Source: Kordia sp. SMS9 (GTDB lineage Bacteria; Bacteroidota; Bacteroidia; Flavobacteriales; Flavobacteriaceae). From it: a stretch of DNA of 64,000 nt. Below the pieces are notes generated by a model that saw only the letters and a list, made by a program, of their open reading frames with translations, was not told where the DNA came from and did no database searches. Position numbers and translations under genes: made by a program. Below, piece after piece: positions 17,220 through 25,715 of the stretch (within the stretch, counting starts at the first letter, position 1; every line of letters begins with the position of its first letter). The DNA lies in contig NZ_CP031153.1 in NCBI RefSeq assembly GCF_003352465.1, positions 2,036,465 through 2,100,464 on the forward strand. The letters are read 5' to 3'.

Positions 17220-18123
17220 AGCTTTGCGCCTCCACATTTAAATCATTGAGATATTGTGTAGCCTTCATGGCTTGCGCAGCGGCCTTAAAAACATGCGTTT
17301 TGTCGTTTCTAAGGGCTTTTAGCCAAGATTTTATATAGATAGCGTGATCTGGTGCTAAGGTTTGTGCAATGCCATATTGCGCACATAAAAAGGCTGCTCC
17401 GAGTTCTGCAATCAATTCCTCAAAAGCATAGGTGGTTTGGTTGGTTGCAATATCATCCCAGTCTCTATTAAGCCGATCTTGTGCGCCCGTCCAATGGGTG
17501 AGTTCGTGAAGTAGCGTTGCATAATAATTTTCAGTGGCACTGGCGTATTTTGTATCAAGAAAAGATGCGGTGGGCGGCATGTTGATACAGTCTTTTTTTG
17601 TACTGTAATATGCGCCATTTTTATTGCCACGAATATCTGCGCCCGTGCCTTTACAAAAGGCATCCACCAAATCTATGCGCCGAACCTTATCAATTTGTGA
17701 TGGTAAAGAGCCGTGTGTGTAGTTGTAATTATCAACCTGATTGGCATTAAAAACGGTATATGTTCTAAGCATTGGAACTTTACGCTCTTCGATTTTTCCG
17801 TGCTCATTTTTGTCTGAATGTATGAGCGTTTTGTAAAAAATAATGCGCGAGCCTTTTTCTCCTTTACGAACATTTGCGCCTGCGGTTTTCCATTGATTAA
17901 AGGTCGCCCATTCATTGGATGTGAAATTTTTAACCTCCTGATTGAACCAAAGCGATAAGATGTTGACGCCTTGATATTGATTTCCCGTAGTTGGGTTTTC
18001 GGGCAATCCTTGTGTCGCCAGACTGGCAAAGGGTGGTTGGTAATCATCAATATCTACACGCTCTAAAAGTGTTATAATTTGATCGGTAATATCTTGATGA
18101 ATATCTGTTTTTTGTGATGTCAT
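17203..18123 (-). CDS. ardC: ArdC-like antirestriction / ssDNA-binding protein
   Basis: 306 residues from ATG 18123, which is preceded by AGGAG; an upstream extension to 18216 runs back into ssb and is unlikely. The N-terminal ArdC domain includes NPTTGNQYQGVNIL and the C-terminal part has the zincin motif LLHELTHWTG with AFEELIAELGAAF. This family protects incoming single-stranded conjugative DNA and is carried by plasmids and integrative elements. It is followed, overlapping by 17 bp, by the methylase-like gene and preceded by ssb plus a terminator. Confidence 0.85.
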   Translation of the reverse strand: MTSQKTDIHQDITDQIITLLERVDIDDYQPPFASLATQGLPENPTTGNQYQGVNILSLWFNQEVKNFTSNEWATFNQWKTAGANVRKGEKGSRIIFYKTLIHSDKNEHGKIEERKVPMLRTYTVFNANQVDNYNYTHGSLPSQIDKVRRIDLVDAFCKGTGADIRGNKNGAYYSTKKDCINMPPTASFLDTKYASATENYYATLLHELTHWTGAQDRLNRDWDDIATNQTTYAFEELIAELGAAFLCAQYGIAQTLAPDHAIYIKSWLKALRNDKTHVFKAAAQAMKATQYLNDLNVEAQSYETIL

Positions 18124-18144
18124 TTTTGACTCCTGTATAGAAAA

Positions 18145-18178
18145 GAAAAAAAGAGAACAGGCATGTGCCTGCTCTCTT
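18145..18178 (-). terminator. Rho-independent terminator between ssb and ardC
   Basis: On the minus strand AAGAGAGCAGGCA...TGCCTGTTCTCTT forms a long stem with a 2-nt loop (one mismatch), followed by seven T. It lies 12 bp past the ssb stop, so ardC is either read-through controlled or has its own promoter. Confidence 0.8.
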
Positions 18179-18190
18179 ACAGTTAAAAGA

Positions 18191-18610
18191 TCAAACAACC
18201 TGGGGCGCTTGCTCATCGCTATTTTTTTCTTTTTTTAAGGTAACTTGATAGGCGAAGGTTGTGGTTTGTGTTTTGCGGTAGCCTTCTGGTGTGTCAAAGG
18301 CTTGCGTAGCATCTTCGCCTTTGAAATAAACCCAATCGCCTTTTTTAAGGTCTTTAGCTATCTCGAAAGCCTCCGATAGATTGCTAGATACAAGCGCATT
18401 GAAGTAATTGACGTTAGACTTAACCTCGCCATCACTGCCTAAATATTGCTTGTTTGCCGCAATAGAAAACTTAACGAATTTACCATCTGCAATCACTTTT
18501 GCATCGCGGGTTAAACGTCCGGATTTCATGGATATATTGGTGTCTGCAAAAAGAGTTTGTTCTTCCTGATTGACAGTATTTGTAGTTTTAGTTTGTGTGT
18601 TATTTGACAT
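18191..18610 (-). CDS. ssb: Single-stranded DNA-binding protein
   Basis: 139 residues with an OB-fold pattern: SGRLTRDAKVIADGKFVKFSIAANKQYLG, then FNALVSSNLSEAFEIAKDLKKGDWVYFKGE, the conserved GD turn and a beta-strand pair. The acidic Phe-ending tail of chromosomal SSB is missing (it ends QAPQVV), typical for plasmid-borne versions. It likely coats transfer or repair intermediates with ArdC. An AAGGAAA ribosome-binding site precedes ATG 18610. Confidence 0.82.
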   Translation of the reverse strand: MSNNTQTKTTNTVNQEEQTLFADTNISMKSGRLTRDAKVIADGKFVKFSIAANKQYLGSDGEVKSNVNYFNALVSSNLSEAFEIAKDLKKGDWVYFKGEDATQAFDTPEGYRKTQTTTFAYQVTLKKEKNSDEQAPQVV

Positions 18611-18900
18611 TTGATTTTTCCTTTCATGTCTTTGGTTTTAAAAATCCTTTGGAAAAGGAGTTTGTTAAACGCTGATGCGAAGCATTGTGCGTCTGACATA
18701 ACTTCTGCCATGTGGCGAACAGGGGGTGAGAAAGTGGCAATGCCGGAAGCGTGCTTTAGCTAAGCCTTGGGCAAAAGAATTTCAAAAATAGGAACCATGT
18801 ACCGCATTTTTTAAATTGTTTTGGCTTCCAAATTGCTGCGCGCGAGGGGGAACTCCCTAAAGCCTGCGATGTAATCGCATAAATAAGCGTCTTTGACTCA

Positions 18901-19260
18901 TTATTGCGCGGCGTAAATGCCTAACTCAAAGGCTAAATCTGAGGCAACTTGTTCAAAAGCAAACCATGCATAGGCAGATTTGAGATCATAGTTTAAATCT
19001 AATAAATCAAATTCAGGTGGTTCGCGCTCTAGGCGGAGTGTTTCGATTTGATCGTAATATTTATCAAAAAAGTAATGTGTTTGATCATAGTGTTTGAGTG
19101 ATGAAACTACGCCGCAGGCACATCCCTTTATAAATAGAGCCTCAAAGAATGCTTGATAATTTTTCTTAGAAAGCAACTCTTGTGCTACAAATGCTTTGAT
19201 TGAGTTTGGCTCATTGTGAATGATGTAATGTAATTTTAGCTTTGCATGTCTAGTGTTCAT
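18901..19260 (-). CDS. Hypothetical 119-residue protein
   Basis: Starts at ATG 19260 after AAAGGA; an upstream in-frame extension to 19335 lacks a ribosome-binding site. Acidic, aromatic, all-helical protein with two Cys in GCACGVVS and a DLLDLNYDLKSAYAWFAFEQVA helix. No signal peptide and no family that I can name. It belongs to the leftward series of small plasmid-like genes between 16 and 21 kb. Confidence 0.55.
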   Translation of the reverse strand: MNTRHAKLKLHYIIHNEPNSIKAFVAQELLSKKNYQAFFEALFIKGCACGVVSSLKHYDQTHYFFDKYYDQIETLRLEREPPEFDLLDLNYDLKSAYAWFAFEQVASDLAFELGIYAAQ

Positions 19261-19387
19261 GAAGATCCTTTCGTTCATGGGTTGGGTATTTGAGCACGCA
19301 CCCATCCAAATGCGGACATATGGATGCGCGCTCAAAATTTTGAGTTTTTAGTTAAAAATGAAAAATTTACTGTCGGAAGACGTGTTC

Positions 19388-19702
19388 TTAGAGAAGAGGC
19401 GATAGAGCTTCTGCTGCTGCCAAAATAAGATCAAGGGTTGGCAATTTTTCCCCTTTGGACAAATGCGTGAAAATTACATTTGTATAGCTCTGCACGGAGT
19501 TGGAGATATCACCGGTAGATTTTAAACTCAATAAATTTTGTATGGAATAAAATATATGCGCAGCTTCGCTGCAAAAGGTGTAGATAGTCTCACTGTTTTG
19601 AAAAGATATTTTTTGCTCAATTTCATAAACGCGATTAGGCTCTTTTAAAAGCTCTGTTGTGATTTGGTTTCTGATATGCGCATAAAAAATGTGATAATTC
19701 AT
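19388..19702 (-). CDS. Hypothetical 104-residue protein
   Basis: Helical protein without signal peptide or membrane segment, with an EAAHIFYSIQNLLSLKSTGD mid-section and the C-terminal helix LDLILAAAEALSPLL. GGGGGA precedes ATG 19702 at a suitable distance. I do not recognise it. It is isolated by about 125 bp from the next leftward gene and sits in the same block as the ParD/ParE and MazEF pairs. Confidence 0.5.
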   Translation of the reverse strand: MNYHIFYAHIRNQITTELLKEPNRVYEIEQKISFQNSETIYTFCSEAAHIFYSIQNLLSLKSTGDISNSVQSYTNVIFTHLSKGEKLPTLDLILAAAEALSPLL

Positions 19703-19932
19703 AAATGAATTCCCCCTAACTCAGTTTTATTGATTTTTTTGAAAATGCAAGATGCTTGCAATAAGGTCGAGTTGCATAAAGCAGATTTTTAAATGCGTCA
19801 AGAAAAAATACTCAAATAAATGCGGGAGTATGCAAATTTGAAAATAAAGAGTTTTTTGATTGTACGGTTGTTCGAAAAAGGATTGTAAAATCGTCAAATT
19901 AAACTTGGCTAAGAAAAAGTTTTAATTTGTGC

Positions 19933-20213
19933 TTATTGAAACATATTATCTAAATTTTGTTTCTGATGGAAAATGTGAAGTATTAAAACCCCATAGTTAG
20001 TGATTTGGTAGAAAAATACGTGATAGCCGTGTTCATGACGATAAAACTCGTGAAATTTTTGCCCAAACTTGGCTGATCTGAAAGCAGTTCAAACACTTTG
20101 TGAAGGGATAAGTAATATTCATCTGCTTTATCTGCTCCAAAGTTTAAAAGTGAGTATTCATAAATTTCTTCTAGCTTTTGTGACGCATCATTAGATAATT
20201 TATAGGTTACCAT
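19933..20213 (-). pseudogene. parE-like toxin gene broken by a one-base frameshift
   Basis: The open frame from ATG 20213 encodes only 76 residues, and after DQPSLGK its sequence becomes unlike the family. Adding one A to the five-A run (20056-20060 on the plus strand, as T) restores a normal ending: GKKFHEFYRHEHGYHVFFYQ, then ITNYGVLILHIFHQ and a stop at 19933-19935, total about 93 residues, the usual ParE length. So the toxin appears inactivated by loss of one base, or the base is a homopolymer sequencing error. The upstream antitoxin is intact. Confidence 0.8.
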
Positions 20214-20451
20214 CTTTTGCTAGTCTCTTTTTAACATTCTCCATCAATTCAGGAATGTTGTGCTCACTTGTGCCGCTTAGGCTTGAGCATCTTAAAATGT
20301 TTAAAAGCTGCTGTTCTTCTGAGAGCTTTTCACGGTCTTTCCTGACTAAATCTCTGATATACTCACTTTCATTGTGGTATTCACCTGAAGTGACACGGCT
20401 TTTTATAAAGTTTCTTAAACGATCAGATAAAGAAATGCTCATTGAAGTCAT
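20200..20451 (-). CDS. parD: ParD-family antitoxin (second pair)
   Basis: 83 residues with SMSISLSDRLRNFIKSRVTSGEYHNESEYIRDLVRKDREKL, the ribbon-helix-helix signature of ParD, then a toxin-binding arm. AAAGGAG precedes the start by 7 bp. Its end overlaps the start of the frameshifted parE by 14 bp. With its toxin gene broken the antitoxin may be kept as an anti-addiction factor or simply be decaying. Confidence 0.88.
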   Translation of the reverse strand: MTSMSISLSDRLRNFIKSRVTSGEYHNESEYIRDLVRKDREKLSEEQQLLNILRCSSLSGTSEHNIPELMENVKKRLAKDGNL

Positions 20452-20624
20452 CTAAAATCTCCTTTGCTTATGATATATAGTAGTATTTAATGCTATTTAG
20501 TAGCAATAAATATTACAGAGTAGATCTAGTATAAAAGGCTCAATAACCAAATTTTAAACATTCTGCGTCATATTTATAGTGATATGAGCAGGGTAACAAT
20601 CACAGATATTCATGCGCAGGATAA

Positions 20625-21122
20625 TCATTTTTGAAGATTAGCTGAAATTACTTTTTCTAAAAAATTCATGTGCCGTTTTGGTAGTGTTTTTGTTCTTCCT
20701 GAGCGAATATTTGATAGTTTTGTCACGGTTAAATCAGCGGGTGCATCTTTGTGTCTTAACAATAGTTTACTACTAAAATTTGGCCTTTTTTCAAAGACTT
20801 GGTTTAGTTTATTGATAAATTCAAGTGTAACATCCTCACGCAAAGCGCCGCACCTTGGAATAGCAAGCTTGATCTCCGCTTTGGTAATGCTTTTATAGGC
20901 ATCCATCACAGCAATAAAGTCGCCTTCAACGGCTTTTTGAGCACTCTTTGTAAACCAACTGTCTATACGTTGCACGGTAAGATGTTCGCACCGGCGTAAT
21001 AAGTCTTGCTCATTCATATATTTATAGATGGCTATTGCACCCATTCCAGTTCTGTTTTTCTGATCTAACAGCGCTTTGTGCATTTGGGGTGTAATGACAA
21101 TATGGTTTTTATATTTCTTCAC
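20625..21122 (-). CDS. Hypothetical DNA-binding-like protein of 165 residues
   Basis: Starts at GTG 21122 after GAGGG. Basic, helical protein containing a possible helix-turn-helix (TGMGAIAIYKYMNEQDLLRRCEHL) and a C-terminal basic region (RSGRTKTLPKRHMNFLEKVI). I guess a regulator for the element, but no family is recognised. It lies between mazEF and the second parDE pair, transcribed in the same direction. Confidence 0.5.
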   Translation of the reverse strand: MKKYKNHIVITPQMHKALLDQKNRTGMGAIAIYKYMNEQDLLRRCEHLTVQRIDSWFTKSAQKAVEGDFIAVMDAYKSITKAEIKLAIPRCGALREDVTLEFINKLNQVFEKRPNFSSKLLLRHKDAPADLTVTKLSNIRSGRTKTLPKRHMNFLEKVISANLQK

Positions 21123-21147
21123 ACGCCCTCATTTAACAATAATTTTT

Positions 21148-21465
21148 TTAAGAAAACATTTCCTGAAGAATGGCTAGTGTTTTATTGGCTGAATTGTAAT
21201 CAATAATGCCTAATTTTTTCACAAGCCGTTTTTTGTCAACTGTTCTGATTTGATCAAGAACGATACTGCCTTTTTTATCTTGAAATTCAGACAACACTCT
21301 TGTCGGATATTTTCGAACTGTACTGGTCATGGGGGCAATAATCACAGTGCTTAAAACGTGATTCATCTCGTCCGGAGAGATAATCACACATGGCCGTGTC
21401 TTTTTAATTTCGCGACCGGTTGTTGGATCAAGGCTTACCAAATGCACTTCAAATTGATTTACCAT
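21148..21465 (-). CDS. mazF: MazF/PemK-type mRNA interferase toxin
   Basis: 105 residues with the PemK-fold pattern FEVHLVSLDPTTGREIKKTRPCVIISPDEMN, then the TVIIAPMTS strand and GSIVLDQIRTVDKKRL, including the conserved Arg, Pro and Thr of the active-site pocket. Members cut mRNA at short motifs. The antitoxin gene lies directly upstream, overlapping by 7 bp, so the pair is complete. Confidence 0.9.
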   Translation of the reverse strand: MVNQFEVHLVSLDPTTGREIKKTRPCVIISPDEMNHVLSTVIIAPMTSTVRKYPTRVLSEFQDKKGSIVLDQIRTVDKKRLVKKLGIIDYNSANKTLAILQEMFS

Positions 21466-21704
21466 GTCCAGTCGTCCGTATCAAATTCATTGATGAAATC
21501 GGCTAAAACTGTATCCTGATTATTAATTCCTACTGTTTCAAAGGCTTTGACCCAGTTATTGCGTGGAATACCTGCTTTAGAAATAATGATGCTTTCACCT
21601 TCAACATCCAGATACACTTGGTCTTTAATACCAAACTGCTTTAGCAACTTAGCAGGTATGATAATACCTTTTGAATTACCAATTCTCTTTATTTGCGTAA
21701 GCAT
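21459..21704 (-). CDS. mazE: MazE/AbrB-type antitoxin
   Basis: 81 residues. The N-terminus MLTQIKRIGNSKGIIIPAK with LLKQFGIKDQVYLDVEGESI is the swapped-hairpin AbrB DNA-binding fold, and the acidic C-terminal tail (FINEFDTDDWTW) is the toxin-neutralising part. A GGAGG ribosome-binding site lies 7 bp before the ATG, proteobacterial in style. It binds its own promoter to autoregulate the operon. Confidence 0.9.
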   Translation of the reverse strand: MLTQIKRIGNSKGIIIPAKLLKQFGIKDQVYLDVEGESIIISKAGIPRNNWVKAFETVGINNQDTVLADFINEFDTDDWTW

Positions 21705-21923
21705 TGCGTGCCTCCGATGTCCGTCAAAAGTTTAATTATGTATGTACTATGTTATTACATTTGATGCTTTTTATCAATATAATTTTCTCTTTGACAGATC
21801 ACCGCTCGTAACACACTCACTTAACAAAAGGTAAATAGCTAAAATTAAAGACAAATTGTGCACATAATTTACGTAAGCGTAATCTTATTCCTTCATACTA
21901 TAAAGACAGTGAGGGAGGAAGGC

Positions 21924-22796
21924 GTGCTAACGCAGGTCTTTAATAAAATGGTAGATACACAAAAATCTTTATACGAAATTGCGAAAGAAAAGCTGGAGCA
22001 TCAGCGCGAGAGCGAGTTTCATTACGGTGCCCGCGGGCAAATCGAAAAGATTGGCCGCATCGACACCACAAATACGCAAAATCAACATTCCGGTGATGAG
22101 CGCCTTAAAAGGCAGAAAAAAGACAAAGAGCACTTTGAGCATATTTTATTGCTGGAGCGCTTGCGGGAGGAACTGGACAATATTTTGGAGCGTATGGATG
22201 CGATCATGCATGAAATGCGTGACCAGATGCGTAAAATACGCCGTGGTCTTAAAGCGCTTGAGCGCGATGATGCAGCTCTTATGATGGCGTTCTTGATTGA
22301 AGAATATCCCGACGAATATGATCGTGAAACGCTGCAAAAAATGACGTTTAAGGAGGTCGAGCGTGCCGTAAAAGAGGAGGTTCTGACCGCCGAAGAACAA
22401 TATCAAATGTTTAAAAACGAATATAAAGCTCTGGCGGAAAAATATGATCAGAAAATCAAAGATAATCCCGCTTTAAAAGACAAGCTGACCGAGGAATTTG
22501 CCGAACGTGAACAGCAAATCCAAACCGAAGTGGAGGCGTTGGATCGGAGTTTTGCTGATATAAGAGATGAAATAGGGTACGCACTTGGAAAAAATAACGA
22601 GACATCCAAGAACACCTACTCTCAAAAACATCAAATTGAGAATCAAGGTTTCACGGATGACGAGTTTTTTGCCGGTGCGCCTGATCTAACCGCCGAGTTT
22701 GACAAGGCCGCATCCGGCAGCACCGTTGAGCGTGAGCATGAACTTACAGCCAGGCCACCGCAAAATGCGCCGCCGCCACAAACGATGAAACCTTAA
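21924..22796 (+). CDS. Long coiled-coil protein of unknown function
   Basis: About 290 residues, starting at GTG 21924 after GGAGGAAGG; a longer frame from 21858 has no ribosome-binding site. Highly charged, with continuous heptads from about residue 60 to 215 (LRKRQ/ERMDAIMHEMRDQMRKIRRGLKAL style), then a disordered Pro/Ala tail ending PPQNAPPPQTMKP. No family recognised. This gene and its neighbour are noticeably more GC-rich than the surrounding sequence, a sign of recent acquisition from another source. It may be a mobilisation or partition accessory, but that is a guess. Confidence 0.6.
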   Translation: MLTQVFNKMVDTQKSLYEIAKEKLEHQRESEFHYGARGQIEKIGRIDTTNTQNQHSGDERLKRQKKDKEHFEHILLLERLREELDNILERMDAIMHEMRDQMRKIRRGLKALERDDAALMMAFLIEEYPDEYDRETLQKMTFKEVERAVKEEVLTAEEQYQMFKNEYKALAEKYDQKIKDNPALKDKLTEEFAEREQQIQTEVEALDRSFADIRDEIGYALGKNNETSKNTYSQKHQIENQGFTDDEFFAGAPDLTAEFDKAASGSTVEREHELTARPPQNAPPPQTMKP

Positions 22797-22803
22797 TAGA
22801 AAA

Positions 22804-23403
22804 TTAATCTTTATCCAGTCCTGTGACTTTATAGTCAAGATTTGTGCGCGCAGCTTGCGTTCTTTCATGGAAGAATACAATAGCCTTTCTGATGCCCATG
22901 TCTTTAATGTCAGCGCCAGACATGGCCTCATCCCCATCATAGCGGACGCCGCCATTGGTATCGTAAACCTTGCCATTGCTAGAGGCTCTAAACACGACAC
23001 CCATGCCAGCTTTTGTTTTGGAGTGACACACGACGACTTTTTTAGAGTCTTTGCCTTCACCCATAGCTTGGAGCATAAGCAGTCTGGTAAAAGCAGCGAT
23101 CTTCTCAGGTGAACTTTTAACATCTTCTGCTACGACGATACTAATATATAGCTCATCCTTGCCTACAGATTCATATTGTGCATCAACACTGCCCAGTTCC
23201 TTCACTACTTCAATATCTTTTTTCTTGGAAAGCACGCTTTCGGCATTGGTCTTCAGCTCGGTCTTGACCTTATCGCCGGGAGTGGCCATAGCCAACTCAG
23301 ATCCGGACGCATTTTGCGCCGACAAATTGAATGCGAAAACCGCCGGAAGCGCAATTATCGCCGCCCGTGCCTTTTTCGCCGCAGATGTAAAATTGAGTTT
23401 CAT
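22804..23403 (-). CDS. Exported hypothetical protein with signal peptide
   Basis: 199 residues from ATG 23403; this start, rather than 23475, gives a clean signal peptide with basic start, hydrophobic core (AAIIALPAVFAFNLSAQ) and an Ala-rich cleavage region. The mature part is alpha/beta with strands LYISIVVAEDV and KVVVCHSKTKAGMGVVFRAS and a GVRYDGDEAMSG turn; no catalytic signature that I know. Its 3' end is 7 bp from the end of the convergent coiled-coil gene. Composition is GC-rich like that gene. Confidence 0.6.
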   Translation of the reverse strand: MKLNFTSAAKKARAAIIALPAVFAFNLSAQNASGSELAMATPGDKVKTELKTNAESVLSKKKDIEVVKELGSVDAQYESVGKDELYISIVVAEDVKSSPEKIAAFTRLLMLQAMGEGKDSKKVVVCHSKTKAGMGVVFRASSNGKVYDTNGGVRYDGDEAMSGADIKDMGIRKAIVFFHERTQAARTNLDYKVTGLDKD

Positions 23404-23503
23404 TCTGGCTATACCTTTATATGCTCTGTTATTTATATCACCGATAAAGCGCCATGCGCAAGAAAATGTCTTCATAATTGTTAATTTGTTAATGTTTTAT
23501 TTT

Positions 23504-23629
23504 TTACGATTTACACTGACTAGCAATGATTAAAATGACAATAATGACTGCGATGATACCAAAGCATCCGCTATTATCTTTTTGTCTTTCATAGACATCT
23601 ATTTTTCCGACCTTTTTATACTTCGCCAT
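23504..23629 (-). CDS. 41-residue single-span membrane protein
   Basis: ATG at 23629, stop TAA at 23504-23506. The protein is MAKYKKVGKIDVYERQ, then KDNSGCFG, a hydrophobic helix (IIAVIIVILIIA) and a short SQCKS end. The layout of a basic head, one membrane helix and two Cys at its borders is plausible for a real small protein, but no ribosome-binding site is seen and no homologue can be checked here. Confidence 0.5.
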   Translation of the reverse strand: MAKYKKVGKIDVYERQKDNSGCFGIIAVIIVILIIASQCKS

Positions 23630-23911
23630 AGTTTTGATTTAGTGATTATCTCTGTATGCAGCGCGCAAAAAAATGCTTAAAAGCCCTGTTTTTCGCAAGT
23701 ATTTCATGGCTGACACGTTAGATTGACCGAAAATTAGGTATACTCGGTCATCGCGGTCAAAAAAGGCTAGGTTTCCCGCATGAAGAAAGGTGTTTGAGCA
23801 ACTTTGAGATGATATTTTTGTTAAAATACAGAAAAATCACACTTTTTGTTTGAATATGTGGCGTAATATACCTAATAATAAGACAGTTATAATTTTAAAA
23901 CCCCCATACTT

Positions 23912-24517
23912 ATGTACAAATCTACTATGTCTCTGCACGACCATAACGGTCAGCGAAAATATCTAAATCAAAGTGAGCGTTTACGCTTTTTGGAATGCAC
24001 TAAAACACGCCCAGTTCATGTGCGTTTGTTTTGTCAGTTGCTTTTTTATACGGGCGCACGTATCGCTGAAATTCATAATTTACGTGAAAGTAACCTTGAT
24101 TTTTCCAACAAGACTGTCGTTTTAGAAACACTAAAAAGACGTAAGCGCGGTATTTATCGAGAAATTCCACTACCTGATTTTTTACTTAATGATCTGCAAC
24201 ATTATATAAAATTCAATAATAAAAACCCGCAAAATCTTTGGTTGTTTTCATTACGTAGCGCATCTAGGTACGTCAAAACTGTTATGTGTGAAGCGGGAAT
24301 TTTGGGAGCGCGTGCATGCGCCCGTGGTCTTCGTCACGGCTTCGCTGTCAGAGCTGCTGATAAGGCTCCTATTACCACAGTGAGTAAATGGCTTGGTCAT
24401 AGCCGGTTAGAGACTACTGCTATTTATCTCAATGTGGTTGGTAGTGAAGAACGTGAAATAGCGAAAAGAGTTTGGGAAGTAGAACTAGGAGAGTATGCAA
24501 ATGTTATCTGTCAATGA
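23912..24517 (+). CDS. Small tyrosine recombinase, catalytic domain only
   Basis: 201 residues with TGARIAEIHNLR (first Arg), RGLRHGFAVRAAD (HxxR box) and WLGHSRLETTAIYLNV (second His and nucleophilic Tyr), so all catalytic residues are present. It lacks the N-terminal SAM-like core-binding domain of full integrases, like XerH-type or integron-style short recombinases. The end overlaps a small rightward gene by 23 bp. It may resolve multimers or move a small cassette rather than integrate the whole island. Confidence 0.82.
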   Translation: MYKSTMSLHDHNGQRKYLNQSERLRFLECTKTRPVHVRLFCQLLFYTGARIAEIHNLRESNLDFSNKTVVLETLKRRKRGIYREIPLPDFLLNDLQHYIKFNNKNPQNLWLFSLRSASRYVKTVMCEAGILGARACARGLRHGFAVRAADKAPITTVSKWLGHSRLETTAIYLNVVGSEEREIAKRVWEVELGEYANVICQ

Positions 24518-24692
24518 AGTGTTACATGATTTGGAAAGCCAGCTCATTCAAATTTATGGGTTAATGCAAGCCCTACAAGAAATTATACCTGACGGTAACG
24601 CCCATGTTTGCGTCGCAAATGAGCTGGAAAAACGATTGAGTGATTTTAAAAGTAGCTTTGATGATGGCTGGGACGTTTTGTCAAAAAGATGA
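24495..24692 (+). CDS. Small helical protein overlapping the recombinase
   Basis: 65 residues starting at ATG 24495 inside the last codons of the recombinase gene, so translation is likely coupled. Mostly one long amphipathic helix (VLHDLESQLIQIYGLMQAL) with acidic C-terminus. No family recognised; such short helical partners of small recombinases can be directionality or stability factors. Confidence 0.5.
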   Translation: MQMLSVNEVLHDLESQLIQIYGLMQALQEIIPDGNAHVCVANELEKRLSDFKSSFDDGWDVLSKR

Positions 24693-24748
24693 GTATTCAT
24701 TTTATATTCGAATGTCAATTTATTTTGAATCCATGAATGCAATGGTGT

Positions 24749-25204
24749 TCACTTATCCATATCAATGTCTTTATTTTTATTGAATTTTCGCGATAGAATT
24801 TTATCCTGCTTTGTAGGAGTTCCTTTTTCTTCTTTGAAATCATGTTTTAGTAATCCTCTAAGCTTAGAATTTGAAAAATTCTTGGATGCGTTATCACCGT
24901 GTTCTTTGTATATCCCTTTCGCAAATATGAAGGTCTTTTGTGTGACTTTTTGATTTTTTTCATCATAGATTTGGTCAACTTCCTGAACTGAATGTTGATG
25001 TAGTCTGGCGCGTTCTCCCATAGAATGATGGAGTTTTGATTTGTTGCGGTCGTTTTCGTTTTTCTGAACTTCTTTTTTGTTTTCTGCGCGCAGTCTTTCT
25101 ATCTCAATTCCATGCTCAGCTTCCTTTGCAAGCTTTGCCATATTTTCCATTCTTTTATCGGCTTCGTGCGGTTCTAAATTCCCTTTATTATCTTTTGAAT
25201 CCAT
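24749..25204 (-). CDS. Very hydrophilic 151-residue protein, last gene of the vWA/membrane operon
   Basis: Almost entirely charged residues with heptad character (ENKKEVQKNENDRNKSKLHH) and no predicted membrane or export signal. The C-terminus is a Lys/Asp tail. It reads like a scaffold or DNA-associated protein; nothing specific can be said. The gene follows the 146-residue gene by 26 bp and ends the leftward five-gene unit starting at 28410. Confidence 0.5.
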   Translation of the reverse strand: MDSKDNKGNLEPHEADKRMENMAKLAKEAEHGIEIERLRAENKKEVQKNENDRNKSKLHHSMGERARLHQHSVQEVDQIYDEKNQKVTQKTFIFAKGIYKEHGDNASKNFSNSKLRGLLKHDFKEEKGTPTKQDKILSRKFNKNKDIDMDK

Positions 25205-25230
25205 AGATATGTGTGTTTAGATATTCATAT

Positions 25231-25671
25231 TTAAAGCTCCTCTTCTGAAATTTCTGTTGCGATACTTTTGCCCTCGACGATTATTTGGCTAACAAAAACA
25301 TCTTTTTCTTCAAGATCGACACCGCTGATACTTTCACGAACATAAAGCAAAGTTTGGTTACTGATATGATTTTCAATAACACTCAATCCTTTGCCAAAAA
25401 TACTGATGTGAACACCGTATGATTTAATGATGAGTTTTTCGCCAGTGAAGATTAAAATCGGCAATAAACTGTAAGGTAGGGAGTAAAAGCTTGCGTCTTT
25501 TAAAATGATGCGAAAGCGACTGACATGCACATCGCCGTTTGAAATGGCGTAGGTTTGATCGCTGCTTAAAAACTCGGGCGACCAGCCATTCCCGGAAGCG
25601 TCATAATAGCCTTTAAATGTATCGGATAATGATGTTGGTTTTTTAAATTGCATAGCGATTAAATCAGACAC
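25231..25671 (-). CDS. Hypothetical beta-rich protein of 146 residues
   Basis: The frame opens with GTG at 25671; ATG at 25653 (residue 7) is a good alternative start. Beta-type sequence throughout (VHVSRFRIILKDASFYSLPYSLLPILIF and YGVHISIFGKGLSVIE), no export signal. It may be a cytosolic regulatory domain for the membrane proteins encoded upstream. Function unknown. Spaced 26 bp from the following gene and 44 bp from the preceding one. Confidence 0.5.
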   Translation of the reverse strand: MSDLIAMQFKKPTSLSDTFKGYYDASGNGWSPEFLSSDQTYAISNGDVHVSRFRIILKDASFYSLPYSLLPILIFTGEKLIIKSYGVHISIFGKGLSVIENHISNQTLLYVRESISGVDLEEKDVFVSQIIVEGKSIATEISEEEL

Positions 25672-25715
25672 GCTGTTACACGTGCCTGTTATTTAAAGTT
25701 AATGATATCGTTGAA

